Origin: CAZJRB01 sp964547995 | GTDB taxonomy: Bacteria > Planctomycetota > Planctomycetia > Pirellulales > Thermoguttaceae | Assembly (NCBI GenBank): GCA_964547995.1 | Contig: CAZJRB010000025.1 | Span: forward strand, 1-64,000 | Direction of reading: 5' to 3' | Length of the DNA: 64,000 nucleotides | Shown: positions 53,333 to 62,513 of the stretch, one piece after another | Layout of the letters: each line of letters begins with the position of its first letter | Numbering within the stretch: the stretch's first letter is position 1 | Notes under the pieces: model-generated | The model's input: only the letters and a program-made list of their open reading frames with translations | Databases searched by the model: none | What the model was told of the DNA's origin: nothing | Made by a program: the position numbers and the translations under genes

Positions 53333-54979
53333 ATGACAAACCCAACCGCCAAGCGGTCTTTCCGGCCGCTCTTTTCGTTGCTATTTCTCCTCCTGGTCTC
53401 CGCGCCTACGGCGCCAGCTCTCGCCCAAGACGGGGCAAAAGGGAATGGGGATGGAAGAACTTTGCCCGGCAAGGTTCCCATTGTCTTCCATGTCGAGGCC
53501 CCCAACCAGCAGTTGCAGATGACGGTCAACACGAGCCGCATCCTCAAACTGGGTCAGAAGATGAACCAGGCCCAGGTCAACAACCCCGACCTGCTCGACC
53601 TCGCCTTGCTCTCACCCAGCGAGATCCAGGTGACGGCCAAGGCAGCCGGCGTAACCCAGGTCAACCTCTGGGGCGAGGACAAACAGATCTACACAATCGA
53701 CGTAATTGTCGTGGGCGACGCCCGGGAGCTGGACATCCTGCTGAGAACGCAGTTTCCCACCGCATCTTTGCGAGTAATTCCAGTCAAAGACAGTATCATG
53801 ATCTCGGGCTACGTCGACAAGAACGAACAGGTCAATCTGATCGTCCTCCTCGCCGAGCAATACTATCCGAAAGTCATCAACGCCATCACCGTCAGCGGCG
53901 TGCAGCAGGTCCTGCTGCACGTGAAGGTCATGGAGGTCTCGCGGACCAAATTGCGGGCATTGGGATTCGACTTCGCGAAACTGACAGGCAACAACATGAT
54001 CTACTCGGGGATCAGCGGGTTGCTCCAATGGACGACCGAAGAGGGGGTAATCGAGTACACGAGGGGGGCCAGCGAGACGTTCGACTTCCTGGTGGTCGAC
54101 AGCAACAGTTCGTTCTTCGGCGTGCTGGAGGCCTTGCGCGAAGACAAGCTGATGAAAATTCTCGCGGAACCGACGGTGGTCGCCGTGAACGGGCGTCCGG
54201 CGTCTTTTGTAGTTGGCGGCGAGACGCCCGTCCCGGTTCCGCAAAGCCTGGGGACCATCTCGATCGAGTACAAGAAGTTCGGTACCCAAGTCGACTTCGT
54301 CCCCATTGTGCTCGGCGACGGCCGGATTCGCCTGGATGTCAAGCCGCGTGTGAGCGAAATCGACAATTCGGTGGGGCTAACGCTCAACGACATCACTGTT
54401 CCGGGGTTCCGGGTTCGCGAGGTCAATACCGAGGTTGAGCTACAGGCAGGGCAAACCCTGGCCATTGCCGGATTGATCCAGAGCCGTGACGAGTCTGTTT
54501 TTCGTGGGCTGCCTTGGATCAGCGAGGTGCCCTATTTGGGCGCCCTGTTCCGCAGAGTGCGATACCAGCGGAACGAAGTGGAACTGCTGATCCTGGTTAC
54601 GCCGGAGTTGGTCGAGGGGATGGACGCCCACGAAGTGCCGCCGTTCGGACCGGGTATGCAGACGGCCAGCCCGAGCGACTGGGAATTGTTCATGAAGGGG
54701 CAGATCGAGGTCCCAAACAGTTGGCCGGGTTCCGTCGCAAGGCAGCCGTTGCCCGGCGCGGTGGGTGTGAGCGAGGCCGTCATATCATCCGAGGAAGGCA
54801 TGATGATCCAACCGGAGATGATTCCTGCCCCGTCTCCTATGGCGTCGCCGGCCGAGAACTCGGCGCCCCCGGACAACCGGCACGCCCCGGCCATGCCGCA
54901 GAACACAAAGGCGGAATCGCCGCCCCGGGAGCCAAGAACAACCGGCCTGATCGGCCCTGCCGGATACGACGTGTGGTAA
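53333..54979 (+). CDS. cpaC: Tad secretin CpaC/RcpA
   Basis: A 548-residue outer-membrane secretin. Signal peptide (to about residue 33, APALAQ), a pilus-assembly N-domain (ILKLGQKMNQAQVNNPDLLD), a BON-type domain, and the secretin core with GGETPVPVPQSLGTISIEYK, VDFVPIVLGDGRIRLDVKPR and the signature FRGLPWISEVPYLGALFR. The C-terminus is Pro-rich. It forms the pore through which the Tad pilus leaves the cell. Confidence 0.93.
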   Translation: MTNPTAKRSFRPLFSLLFLLLVSAPTAPALAQDGAKGNGDGRTLPGKVPIVFHVEAPNQQLQMTVNTSRILKLGQKMNQAQVNNPDLLDLALLSPSEIQVTAKAAGVTQVNLWGEDKQIYTIDVIVVGDARELDILLRTQFPTASLRVIPVKDSIMISGYVDKNEQVNLIVLLAEQYYPKVINAITVSGVQQVLLHVKVMEVSRTKLRALGFDFAKLTGNNMIYSGISGLLQWTTEEGVIEYTRGASETFDFLVVDSNSSFFGVLEALREDKLMKILAEPTVVAVNGRPASFVVGGETPVPVPQSLGTISIEYKKFGTQVDFVPIVLGDGRIRLDVKPRVSEIDNSVGLTLNDITVPGFRVREVNTEVELQAGQTLAIAGLIQSRDESVFRGLPWISEVPYLGALFRRVRYQRNEVELLILVTPELVEGMDAHEVPPFGPGMQTASPSDWELFMKGQIEVPNSWPGSVARQPLPGAVGVSEAVISSEEGMMIQPEMIPAPSPMASPAENSAPPDNRHAPAMPQNTKAESPPREPRTTGLIGPAGYDVW

Positions 54980-55053
54980 ACTAAGGGCGGGTTCGCGTTT
55001 CGGGTCCTATACTTGAACATGAACACTCTTGCCACAATCGGGCAACTGTCACT

Positions 55054-56268
55054 ATGAGCAACGTTCTCCGTCTGGCCATTGTTGACCCCAACGACGCGAA
55101 CCGCGATTCGCTGAAGAATATGCTGTTGGGTATGGATATGATCTGGCTGGAGGCGGAATGCTCGCGATATGAATTTTTTACCGACGTCGTGGCGCAGACC
55201 GGTCCCGACATCGGGTTAATCCGGATCGACAGCGATCCGGAGAAAGGGCTCGATCTGGTCGGCCGGCTCGCTGCGACCTCGCCAGACTGTGCCGTATTGG
55301 TGGTCAACTCCTCGGACGACGGCAACCTGATCCTGCGGGCGATGCGTGCCGGGGCGAAGGAGTTCCTTACCGAACCGCTTCGACTCGAAGATTTACTGGC
55401 TGCCTTGGGACGGATCGGCGAGCGGAAGTTCGGCCGGGGTAACGGCAAATCGCGCGGGAGCAGGGTCATTGCCGTCGCCGGCGCGATCGGAGGCGTCGGG
55501 AGCACCAGCCTGGCCGTCAATCTCGGCTGCTCGATGGCAGCGGATGAAAAGAACTCCGTTACCCTGATCGATCTCGATCTCTGCCTCGGCGACGCCGATG
55601 TTTTTCTCGACGCCATTCCGGACTACACGCTCGTTGACGTTGCCCAGAACGTTACCCGGTTGGACTTCACCCTGCTGAAACGTTCGTTGACGAAACATGC
55701 ATCGGGGCTGTACCTTCTGCCGAGGCCGGTCCAATTGGAAGACATCACCCTGATCACGCCGGAGGGTCTGCAACGGGTGATCGGCCTGCTGAAGGCCACG
55801 TTCACGCACCTGGTGCTCGACCTATCGAAGAGCTACAGCGCGATCGACCTGATCGCGCTGGAAATGGCGGACCATATTCTGCTGGTCACCCAGCTCGATC
55901 TGCCTTGCCTGCGGAATGTGGTCCGGTTGATGATGTCGTTCGGCGCGATGGAAGGCATCGCGGAGAAGGTCAAGATCGTGGTCAACCGCGTGGGGTTGGA
56001 GACGGGTCAAATCACGCTCAAAAAGGCGGAAGAGACTATCGGCAAGAAGATCTTCTGGCAGTTACCCAACGACTACCGTACCATGGTTGAAGTACGCAAC
56101 AACGGCGTGCTGCTGATCGAGCAGGCGCCCAAGGCGGCCATTACCCAATCGATCCGCGCCCTGGCCGACGCGATCTTACGGGACGATGCCCACCTCTCCG
56201 GGATCGAGGGCAAGAAGTCCGGCCTGGGCGGCCTGCTCAGCTTCCGCCCGACCAAGAGCGGAAAGTAG
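55054..56268 (+). CDS. cpaE: TadZ/CpaE-type localisation ATPase
   Basis: A 404-residue protein. A receiver-like domain (residues 1-120; LAIVDPNDANRDSLKNMLLG, no obvious phosphorylation site) is fused to a ParA/MinD ATPase domain. The Walker A equivalent is GAIGGVGSTSLAVN, in which the usual Lys is replaced by Ser; such changes are common in TadZ/CpaE. The switch region LIDLDLCLGDADVFLD is conserved. It positions the pilus machine at the pole or membrane. Confidence 0.9.
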   Translation: MSNVLRLAIVDPNDANRDSLKNMLLGMDMIWLEAECSRYEFFTDVVAQTGPDIGLIRIDSDPEKGLDLVGRLAATSPDCAVLVVNSSDDGNLILRAMRAGAKEFLTEPLRLEDLLAALGRIGERKFGRGNGKSRGSRVIAVAGAIGGVGSTSLAVNLGCSMAADEKNSVTLIDLDLCLGDADVFLDAIPDYTLVDVAQNVTRLDFTLLKRSLTKHASGLYLLPRPVQLEDITLITPEGLQRVIGLLKATFTHLVLDLSKSYSAIDLIALEMADHILLVTQLDLPCLRNVVRLMMSFGAMEGIAEKVKIVVNRVGLETGQITLKKAEETIGKKIFWQLPNDYRTMVEVRNNGVLLIEQAPKAAITQSIRALADAILRDDAHLSGIEGKKSGLGGLLSFRPTKSGK

Positions 56269-56276
56269 CAATCGGA

Positions 56277-56480
56277 CTATTCTACTACCTTGACGTTTTC
56301 GGCGCGGGGTCCTTTCGGGCCTTGCGTGGCCTCGAATTCGACCACGACGCCCTCGCTAAGATCCTCGATGCTCCCTTCGACCACGCTGGAACAGTGGAAG
56401 AAGAATTCTTCCTTCTCGCCTTCGATAAACCCAAAACCCTTGTCGATGATCAACTTCTTGATCTTACCCTGCTGCGGCAT
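56277..56480 (-). CDS. Cold-shock domain protein
   Basis: A 67-residue CSD protein with RNP1-like KGFGFIEGEK and RNP2-like FFFHCSSV segments. It binds single-stranded RNA or DNA and acts as an RNA chaperone. AGGAGAGG lies upstream of ATG 56480. The gene interrupts the tad locus on the opposite strand, converging with cpaE. Confidence 0.93.
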   Translation of the reverse strand: MPQQGKIKKLIIDKGFGFIEGEKEEFFFHCSSVVEGSIEDLSEGVVVEFEATQGPKGPRAENVKVVE

Positions 56481-57005
56481 TTCTACCTCTCCTGAAAAAA
56501 GAACGCAAAACAAAACCGGCCTTTCACCTTCATCCACAGCCCCTTCCTGCGGAGGGAGGGATCGGCCACAAACACCAGAGGGCAGAAAATCAACCGCGAT
56601 CGAATACTCACACATTCAGGAGCCTCGCCGCTGCTCGGGCAGCCGTGCGACGACTCCCAAAGGAGTCGGGGACCCATCACTCTTTCGCCACCCCGTGTAA
56701 AGAGGATTATAGCGTCCGCCAAAAGTAAAGCAACCCGCACCAAGCCAACCGGACCGGGAAATCTTGCTGAGAATTTGCTGAGAAGGTGGATTATTTACAG
56801 TGTTGGGCCCCGCGATTAGCTCCAATGGGGGGAAATGAAGGGTGTCGAGCCGGATCACGCCCAAGCAAATCCCGTTGCCCTGCCCGTAAGCTATGGTTTT
56901 CTAGATGATTTGTCGCGGTAACCAACCGGTGGGCTGTGCCGTGATATTCGGGGCAACTCTTCTCGGGTTGGTCGGAAACCCATCCACCGAACAAGCAGTT
57001 TCACC
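56481..57005. other. Gene-free region: long leader of the cold-shock gene and tadA upstream DNA
   Basis: About 525 bp. On the minus strand it holds the promoter at 56706-56733 and a leader of roughly 220 bases for the cold-shock gene, including a 7-bp hairpin (CGACTCC/GGAGTCG, 56651-56668). The rest, 56734-57005, precedes tadA and shows no gene. Confidence 0.6.
56706..56733 (-). promoter_or_regulatory. Strong promoter of the cold-shock gene
   Basis: On the minus strand, TTGCTT (56728-56733), 16-bp spacer, perfect TATAAT (56706-56711). Initiation near 56699 gives a leader of about 219 bases. Confidence 0.6.
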
Positions 57006-58309
57006 ATGGTGAAAACACCCGTTCCTCTCCGGCAGACCGACTCGAAATCCGGCGAAGCCGGGTTCGACGATCTGAAGCAGCGTATCCATAGCAAGCTCGT
57101 CGACAAACTCGACCTGTCGCGGGTGGGGGAGATGGAAGGCGAGACCCTGCAACACGAAATCCGCCTGGTGGTCGAGCATCTCTGCGACAGCGAAGATACC
57201 CTGCTGAACCGGAGTGAACGCGATCGGCTCATCAGCGAAGTGCTCGACGAAACCTTCGGCTTCGGACCGCTCGAAGTGCTTCTGAAAGATCCGGCCATCA
57301 GCGACATTCTCATCAACGGCCCCAAGAACGTCTACTGCGAGCGACGCGGAAGAATAGAAAAGACAAACGTCGTGTTCCGCAACAACGATCACCTGACGCA
57401 GATCATCGACCGGATCATCTCGAAGGTAGGGCGCCGGGTCGACGAAACCTGCCCGATGGTCGACGCTCGAATGGCCGATGGTTCGCGTTTCAACGCCATC
57501 ATTCCGCCGTTTCCATCCGCCGCTTCGGGGCAAATCCGCTGAAACTCGAGGACCTGCTCAATTTCAAGACGTTCACGCCCGAAATGGTCATGCTCCTGGA
57601 AGGAGCAATCAAGGCAAGGCTGAACGTTATCATCTCGGGGGGAACCGGTTCAGGAAAGACGACTTTGTTGAATACGCTGTCGAGCTTTATCCCCAACACG
57701 GACCGGATTATCACGATCGAAGACGCTGCCGAATTGCAGCTCCAGCAGGATCACGTAGTGCGGCTGGAAACGCGCCCTCCCAATATTGAGGGAAAAGGGA
57801 AAATCACCGCAACCGACCTGGTCCGCAACGCCCTGCGAATGCGGCCCGAACGCATCATCATCGGGGAATGCCGCGGTTCCGAAACGCTCGATATGTTGCA
57901 AGCGATGAACACCGGCCACGAAGGTTCGCTCACAACCATCCATGCCAACACTCCGCGCGACGCGATGGCCCGAATCGAAACAATGATCATGATGGCCGGG
58001 TTCGAGTTGCCGCTGAAGGCCATGCGCACGCAAGTCGCCAGCGCTATCGATCTGATCGTCCAGGCGAGTCGGCTGCAAGGAGGGCCGCGGAAGATCACTT
58101 GCATCAGTGAAATCGTCGGTATGGAGCAGGAAACCGTCATGATGCAGGACATCTACCGGTTCGACAAGGAGGGAATTGACGAGAACGGCCGGGCATACGG
58201 CCGCTTCGTCGCCACCGGGATCCGGCCCGCTTTCATGAACCGGCTCGAAGCAGCCGGGGTCCGGTTGCCGGCCAGCGCCTTCCGTGAACGTGTTATGTTG
58301 GAGGATTAG
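57006..58309 (+). pseudogene. tadA: tadA/cpaF pilus assembly ATPase, interrupted by a small frameshifting deletion
   Basis: The first frame (57006-57542) codes the N-terminal domain to CPMVDARMADGSRFNAIIPP and then shifts and stops. The second frame resumes at 57506-57512 (AVSIRRFGANPLKLEDLLNF) and runs to 58309 with Walker A GGTGSGKTT, TIEDAAELQLQQ, Walker B MRPERIIIGECRG and LTTIHANTPRDA. The segment expected between, about seven residues like LALDGPA, is missing, as if 22 bp were lost (a length of 3n+1 fits the shift). TadA is the hexameric motor for Tad pilus assembly. Either the gene is dead, or this is an assembly or sequencing error. Confidence 0.85.
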
Positions 58310-58312
58310 GCC

Positions 58313-59281
58313 GTGGAGTTGCTGACCATCGGCATTGCCGTATTCGTCGGCATCACCGCCTTGGTGGGTGGCGTGGCGACGATGATGCGCGGCAAGCCGG
58401 CCAACAAGGTCGAAGACCGCCTCGATCTGCTGACGGGGGCAACCTCGCCGGCCGCCAACGGCCGATCACCTAAGGAAGCCACGGTGTTGGCACGGCCGCT
58501 TGACAGGGGACCCGGTTTCTTTGAAACGTTCCTCGAACGGTTCGGGGACGTCAACTTGCTGTTCGAGCAAGCTGATACCTCCCTGACTGTTGCCCGGTTC
58601 GTGCTGATTTCGGCTGCGATAGGGATTGCCGGAGCGGGCATAGGGAGTGCGTTGGGACTTCACGTCGTGTTGGTGCCGGTGGCGGGCTGCTTTCTGGCCG
58701 CGGTACCGTTGTTTTGGGTGTTGTGGCGACGCAAACGGCGGTTGAAACAATTCGCCGTTCAGCTCCCCGATGCCCTGGAGATGATAGCACGCTCGCTCCG
58801 CGCAGGGCAAAGCCTCGGCTTCGGACTGAGCCTGGTCTCCGAGGAAATGGGACCGCCTATCGGAAAAGAATTCGGACGCGCCTTCGAGGAGCAGAACCTG
58901 GGAGTCCCCCTGGAAGAGGCGCTGAAGGCCATGTCCAATCGGATTCCCAACCTCGACCTGAAGTTCTTCGTTACCGCCGTCGTTCTCCAGCGCCAGACCG
59001 GCGGCGACCTGGCCGAAATCCTCGACAAGATCGGGGGACTCATCCGCGAACGATTCCAGGTCTGGGGGCAAATTCAGGCGCTGACCGGCGAGGGACGGCT
59101 CTCGGGAATCATCCTGCTCGCTCTTCCCATCGTGCTCTTCGTGACTGTCTACCAACTCAATCCCAGCTACGTCGAAGTGCTGTTCACCGATCCCACGGGT
59201 ACGAAGTTGCTCACGGGAGCGATTCTCATGCAGATTGCTGGAGCTTTGGTAATCCGAAAAATCATTAACATCAAGGTATGA
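58313..59281 (+). CDS. tadB: Tad inner-membrane platform protein TadB
   Basis: A 322-residue membrane protein with a T2SSF domain (FAVQLPDALEMIARSLRAGQ, EEMGPPIGKEFGRAFEEQNL, QRQTGGDLAEILDKIGGLIR). Two helices lie near residues 85-130 and two at the C-terminus. It forms the platform with TadC above TadA. It starts at GTG 58313, three bases after the tadA stop, with GGAGG upstream. Confidence 0.92.
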   Translation: MELLTIGIAVFVGITALVGGVATMMRGKPANKVEDRLDLLTGATSPAANGRSPKEATVLARPLDRGPGFFETFLERFGDVNLLFEQADTSLTVARFVLISAAIGIAGAGIGSALGLHVVLVPVAGCFLAAVPLFWVLWRRKRRLKQFAVQLPDALEMIARSLRAGQSLGFGLSLVSEEMGPPIGKEFGRAFEEQNLGVPLEEALKAMSNRIPNLDLKFFVTAVVLQRQTGGDLAEILDKIGGLIRERFQVWGQIQALTGEGRLSGIILLALPIVLFVTVYQLNPSYVEVLFTDPTGTKLLTGAILMQIAGALVIRKIINIKV

Positions 59282-59288
59282 CCTGCCC

Positions 59289-60257
59289 ATGAGCTCTGCT
59301 GCCGGCTTGTTCGATTTCGAGACGTTGCTCCCCTTCGCCATCTTCGGGGCGGTCGCCGCATTGGCATGGTGGGGTTTGGAACTGGTCGCTGCCGGAAAAC
59401 CGCGCGCGGTCGAACGGCTCGATAAGCTGAAAAATCCCAAGGCCCGACTCGCGAAGGAGGTGAAGACCGCCTTGAAAACGACCGATACGGTCACCAAGAT
59501 GCTCGAAAAGGCCACACCCGCGTTGGCAAAACCGCTCCAGCCGAAGAGCGATGTGGAACTCGGCAAGCTGAAGACCAAGTTGGCGGTTGCCGGATTCCGC
59601 GGCGAATCGGCCGGGAGCATCTTCCTTGGGCTGAAATTCGCCGGATTGCTGCTCGGGCTCTTTCTCGGCGGTGGAACCGCCATCGCCATCAAGGGTGCGA
59701 CCTACAGCTCGCTGATCGTGCCTGCCGTGGTTGCCGGGCTCTTCTTCTACCTGCCCGAAATCGTCGTCGGGTTTCTCGGCAAGCGTCGCATGCAGGCGAT
59801 CTTCCTCGCCGTACCCGACGTCCTTGATCTCATGGTCGTTTGCATCGAAGCGGGCCTCGGACTCGACCAGGCAATGCGCAAAGTCTCGGAAGAAATGCGG
59901 AAAACTCACCGTGTCCTCGCCGACGAGCTAGCCATGTGCAACTTCCAACTGCAAATGGGGCGACCGCGCAACGAAGTCCTGCGGGAATTGGGGCTCCGCA
60001 CCGGAGTCGCCGATCTGAGAAGCCTCGCCGCCGTATTGATCCAGGCCGACCGGTTCGGTTCGAGCATCTCCCAGGCGCTGCGGGTGCAAAGCGACTCGAT
60101 GCGGACGCGGCGCCGTCAACTGGCCGAGGAAAAGGCCGCCAAGATGGCCGTCATGCTCATCTTCCCGCTGGTCTTGTTCATCTTTCCAGGCATCTTCGTC
60201 GTCCTCCTTGGGCCGGCCGCCATCACCATGTCCCGCGAAATGTTCACCAGGATGTAG
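59289..60257 (+). CDS. tadC: Tad inner-membrane platform protein TadC
   Basis: A 322-residue membrane protein with an N-terminal helix, two central helices (about residues 115-160), and a T2SSF domain (PDVLDLMVVCIEAGLGLDQA, ELGLRTGVADLRSLAAVLIQ, RRQLAEEKAAKMAVMLIFPL). It starts seven bases after tadB. Its AEEKAAKMAVML ending is typical of TadC. Partner of TadB in the pilus platform. Confidence 0.92.
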   Translation: MSSAAGLFDFETLLPFAIFGAVAALAWWGLELVAAGKPRAVERLDKLKNPKARLAKEVKTALKTTDTVTKMLEKATPALAKPLQPKSDVELGKLKTKLAVAGFRGESAGSIFLGLKFAGLLLGLFLGGGTAIAIKGATYSSLIVPAVVAGLFFYLPEIVVGFLGKRRMQAIFLAVPDVLDLMVVCIEAGLGLDQAMRKVSEEMRKTHRVLADELAMCNFQLQMGRPRNEVLRELGLRTGVADLRSLAAVLIQADRFGSSISQALRVQSDSMRTRRRQLAEEKAAKMAVMLIFPLVLFIFPGIFVVLLGPAAITMSREMFTRM

Positions 60258-60389
60258 TTGGAGTGTTGTGTCGGAAAAATTTTCCGGCGCCACTGTAAAA
60301 AGTTCCGGCATGGGGCGTGCTCTTCGTGCCGATAAGGAACGATAACTCCTCCTCCCCGAGGCAAATCCGCTTCAAAAGGAATTGACAAA

Positions 60390-60932
60390 ATGGCCCCACT
60401 CGTTCGTCTCGCGGTTTTCCCGCTCGTTACCCTTGTCCTCGCCATGCCGGCCCGAGCAAACTGGATGTGTGAGTTTTGGCGACACGTGGTGCGGGAGACC
60501 AAGCGCCGCCAATGCTGGCCGAAGCCGTTTACCGCTCCCGATCGGCGGGCCGTCCGGGAACCCTTCGCCATCATGGTTTCGAATGGCTGGAGGAGTCAAA
60601 ACATGCTCGGGGACCACCATTTCGCGGGCAGCGAACCGACCGAGGCGGGGCGGCAAAAAATCTGCCGGATCCTCACGGAGGCTCCTCCCCACCACCGGAT
60701 CGTCTATGTTCACCGGACCGCCGACCCGCAAGTAACCGCCGACCGCGTCGAAAACACCCAACGGCTGGTCGACCAACTGGTCGTTCACGGTCACAAGCCA
60801 CAGGTGGTTGCGACGAGCGTCCCAGTCCCGGGTTGGCCCGCCGAAGAAGCAGATCGTGTCTGGCGCAAGTTCGAGTCCTCCACGCCCGAGCCCAGGATCC
60901 CCATATCGAGTGCAGACATCTCGACCGAGTGA
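60390..60932 (+). CDS. Secreted protein of the tad locus, unknown
   Basis: A 180-residue protein with a signal peptide (MAPLVRLAVFPLVTLVLAMP, cleavage near RA-N). The mature part has AGRQKICRILTEAPPHHRIV YVHRTADPQ-type segment and a His/Arg-rich region, with weak resemblance to an OmpA-like fold. No function is recognised. Its place between tadC and the TPR gene suggests a role in the pilus or envelope. Confidence 0.65.
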   Translation: MAPLVRLAVFPLVTLVLAMPARANWMCEFWRHVVRETKRRQCWPKPFTAPDRRAVREPFAIMVSNGWRSQNMLGDHHFAGSEPTEAGRQKICRILTEAPPHHRIVYVHRTADPQVTADRVENTQRLVDQLVVHGHKPQVVATSVPVPGWPAEEADRVWRKFESSTPEPRIPISSADISTE

Positions 60933-61153
60933 TCAAACCTCGATAGCCGCCAGTATAATGCCGCACAATACCCATCTCCCCCACTTGCCCGCCATGAGCC
61001 GTCAAAATCGTCAAATCTTACCCAATCGTCAGAGTTCTGCTACAGGATCTTCGAGCTTGGCGTCGAACAGAAGAGTGATATCACCTCGTGGGTCATGAAG
61101 CCCACGGCCGTTGGCCGTGCCAAGACCCGGGGCAGCTAGCATGGAGGTGTCTT

Positions 61154-62308
61154 GTGCGGAACATCCCGTCACAATCATGGACTGCCGGTCCTTTGCTGAT
61201 CGGGCTGGTCGCGTGGTTTAGTCTGTTCCTGTGCGGGTTGCCGTGCGGCGCCCAATCATATCCGCCGACCCGAGCCCAACGGACCCCGCTCCGCAATGCC
61301 AGGCCCTTCGAGAAGGAGGGCTTTTGGGCTTCGATCAAGGATGGTTTCCACGGCCTTGCCGAGTCGCTGACACTAAAGACACGCGTCAAGCCGACCGATG
61401 ACCCGGTCAAGTTGTCGACCAAGAGCAAGCCGACGGCCGAGTTTCACGTTGCCGTCGCTCGCCTGTACGAGCAGTCGGACCAGTTCACCCTGGCAGCGAA
61501 TCAGTACGAACGGGCATTGCGGCTTTCACCCGGCGACCTGGCGGCCCTTTTGGGTTACGCCCGGCTGCAAGACCGTCTCAACGCCCCGGGCAAGGCGGCG
61601 GAACTCTACAATCGGGCTACCGCCATCCATCCCAACAAGCCCGCTGTGTTCAACAACCTGGGACTGTACTACGCGGGGCGCAGGATGCCCGACGATGCGG
61701 TTGCCGCTTTCCAACGGGCAATTCAACTGGAGCCCGGGAATCCGAAATACCGGAACAATCTTGCCCGGGTTTTCGTCGAGCAGGGCCGCAATGCCCAGGC
61801 TTTCCGGCAATTGCGAGCCGTGTACAGCCAGGCGGTGGCCTACTACAACCTGGGATTCCTCTTGGAACAGCACGGCAAGCTGAAATTCGCCGCGCATCAT
61901 TATGCGGCGGCCCTGCGATACGATCCCGCGTTTGTTCACGCGAAACGGGGGTTTGCAAGGGTCGAACATTCCTTGGCAGACCTTCCGCCACCCGGCAACG
62001 CCTCGTGTCCCACATTTCATAAGAATGCCGAGCCGGTGGGCTTGGCAGTTATGAAAAGTCGTCCGTCGCCACCCCAGCCGGGGCCGGCATCCCCGGCGCG
62101 TGTGCCGTTCGAGCCGCGGACAGCCTCTACACGCCCGCCTGTTGCGCGGTTCAGCCGGCCTCCTGTCGAAGGGACGGGACTCCTCCGCACGGTCGGCTAC
62201 AGCGAGGTCGAGTGGCCGGAGCCCCCGCAGATCCCCCAACCGCCTTGGGGATCGCACCACGGCCCGCCTTCTCCCGGCTACGACGGGAGACAATCTCCCA
62301 ATCCCTGA
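61154..62308 (+). CDS. Secreted TPR protein of the tad locus (TadD-like)
   Basis: A 384-residue protein with an N-terminal hydrophobic signal (LLIGLVAWFSLFLCGLPCGA), then about four to five TPR units (FTLAANQYERALRLSPGDLA, NNLGLYYAGRRMPDDAVAAF and following) and a Pro-rich C-terminal 100 residues. TadD proteins are TPR lipoproteins of Tad loci; this one fits by position but has no clear lipobox. GTG 61154 with GGAGG is the start. A palindrome (CACGGCC/GGCCGTG, 61103-61119) lies upstream. Confidence 0.8.
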   Translation: MRNIPSQSWTAGPLLIGLVAWFSLFLCGLPCGAQSYPPTRAQRTPLRNARPFEKEGFWASIKDGFHGLAESLTLKTRVKPTDDPVKLSTKSKPTAEFHVAVARLYEQSDQFTLAANQYERALRLSPGDLAALLGYARLQDRLNAPGKAAELYNRATAIHPNKPAVFNNLGLYYAGRRMPDDAVAAFQRAIQLEPGNPKYRNNLARVFVEQGRNAQAFRQLRAVYSQAVAYYNLGFLLEQHGKLKFAAHHYAAALRYDPAFVHAKRGFARVEHSLADLPPPGNASCPTFHKNAEPVGLAVMKSRPSPPQPGPASPARVPFEPRTASTRPPVARFSRPPVEGTGLLRTVGYSEVEWPEPPQIPQPPWGSHHGPPSPGYDGRQSPNP

Positions 62309-62353
62309 TTGCTTCGCTTGCACAACTGTTCTCCGGTGAATTGTGCAAATAGA

Positions 62354-62374
62354 CAATTTTCAATTTTCAATTCC
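62354..62374. repeat. Heptanucleotide tandem array
   Basis: CAATTTT, CAATTTT, CAATTCC in phase, continuing as degenerate C/T-rich seven-base units to about 62400. It lies about 45 bases after the TPR gene stop. Confidence 0.6.
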
Positions 62375-62453
62375 CCCTGCTCCCCCGCTCTCCTGCTCCC
62401 CCCACTGGACCACGCTGTGAATAACCGCGACTGGTCAGGGGGGCCCGAACGGG

Positions 62454-62459
62454 TATAAT
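62454..62459 (+). promoter_or_regulatory. TATAAT box upstream of the methyltransferase gene
   Basis: A perfect -10 hexamer 55 bases upstream of the start codon. No good -35 is seen at the right distance. Confidence 0.3.
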
Positions 62460-62477
62460 GAGGCATCTCGACCCCCA

Positions 62478-62512
62478 AACTCTCAACTCCGGACTCTCAA
62501 CTCTGGACTCCC
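62478..62512. repeat. Heptanucleotide tandem array
   Basis: AACTCTC, AACTCCG, GACTCTC, AACTCTG, GACTCCC, ending just before the ATG at 62514. It is the reverse orientation of the array at 36252-36286. Confidence 0.85.
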
Positions 62513-62513
62513 C

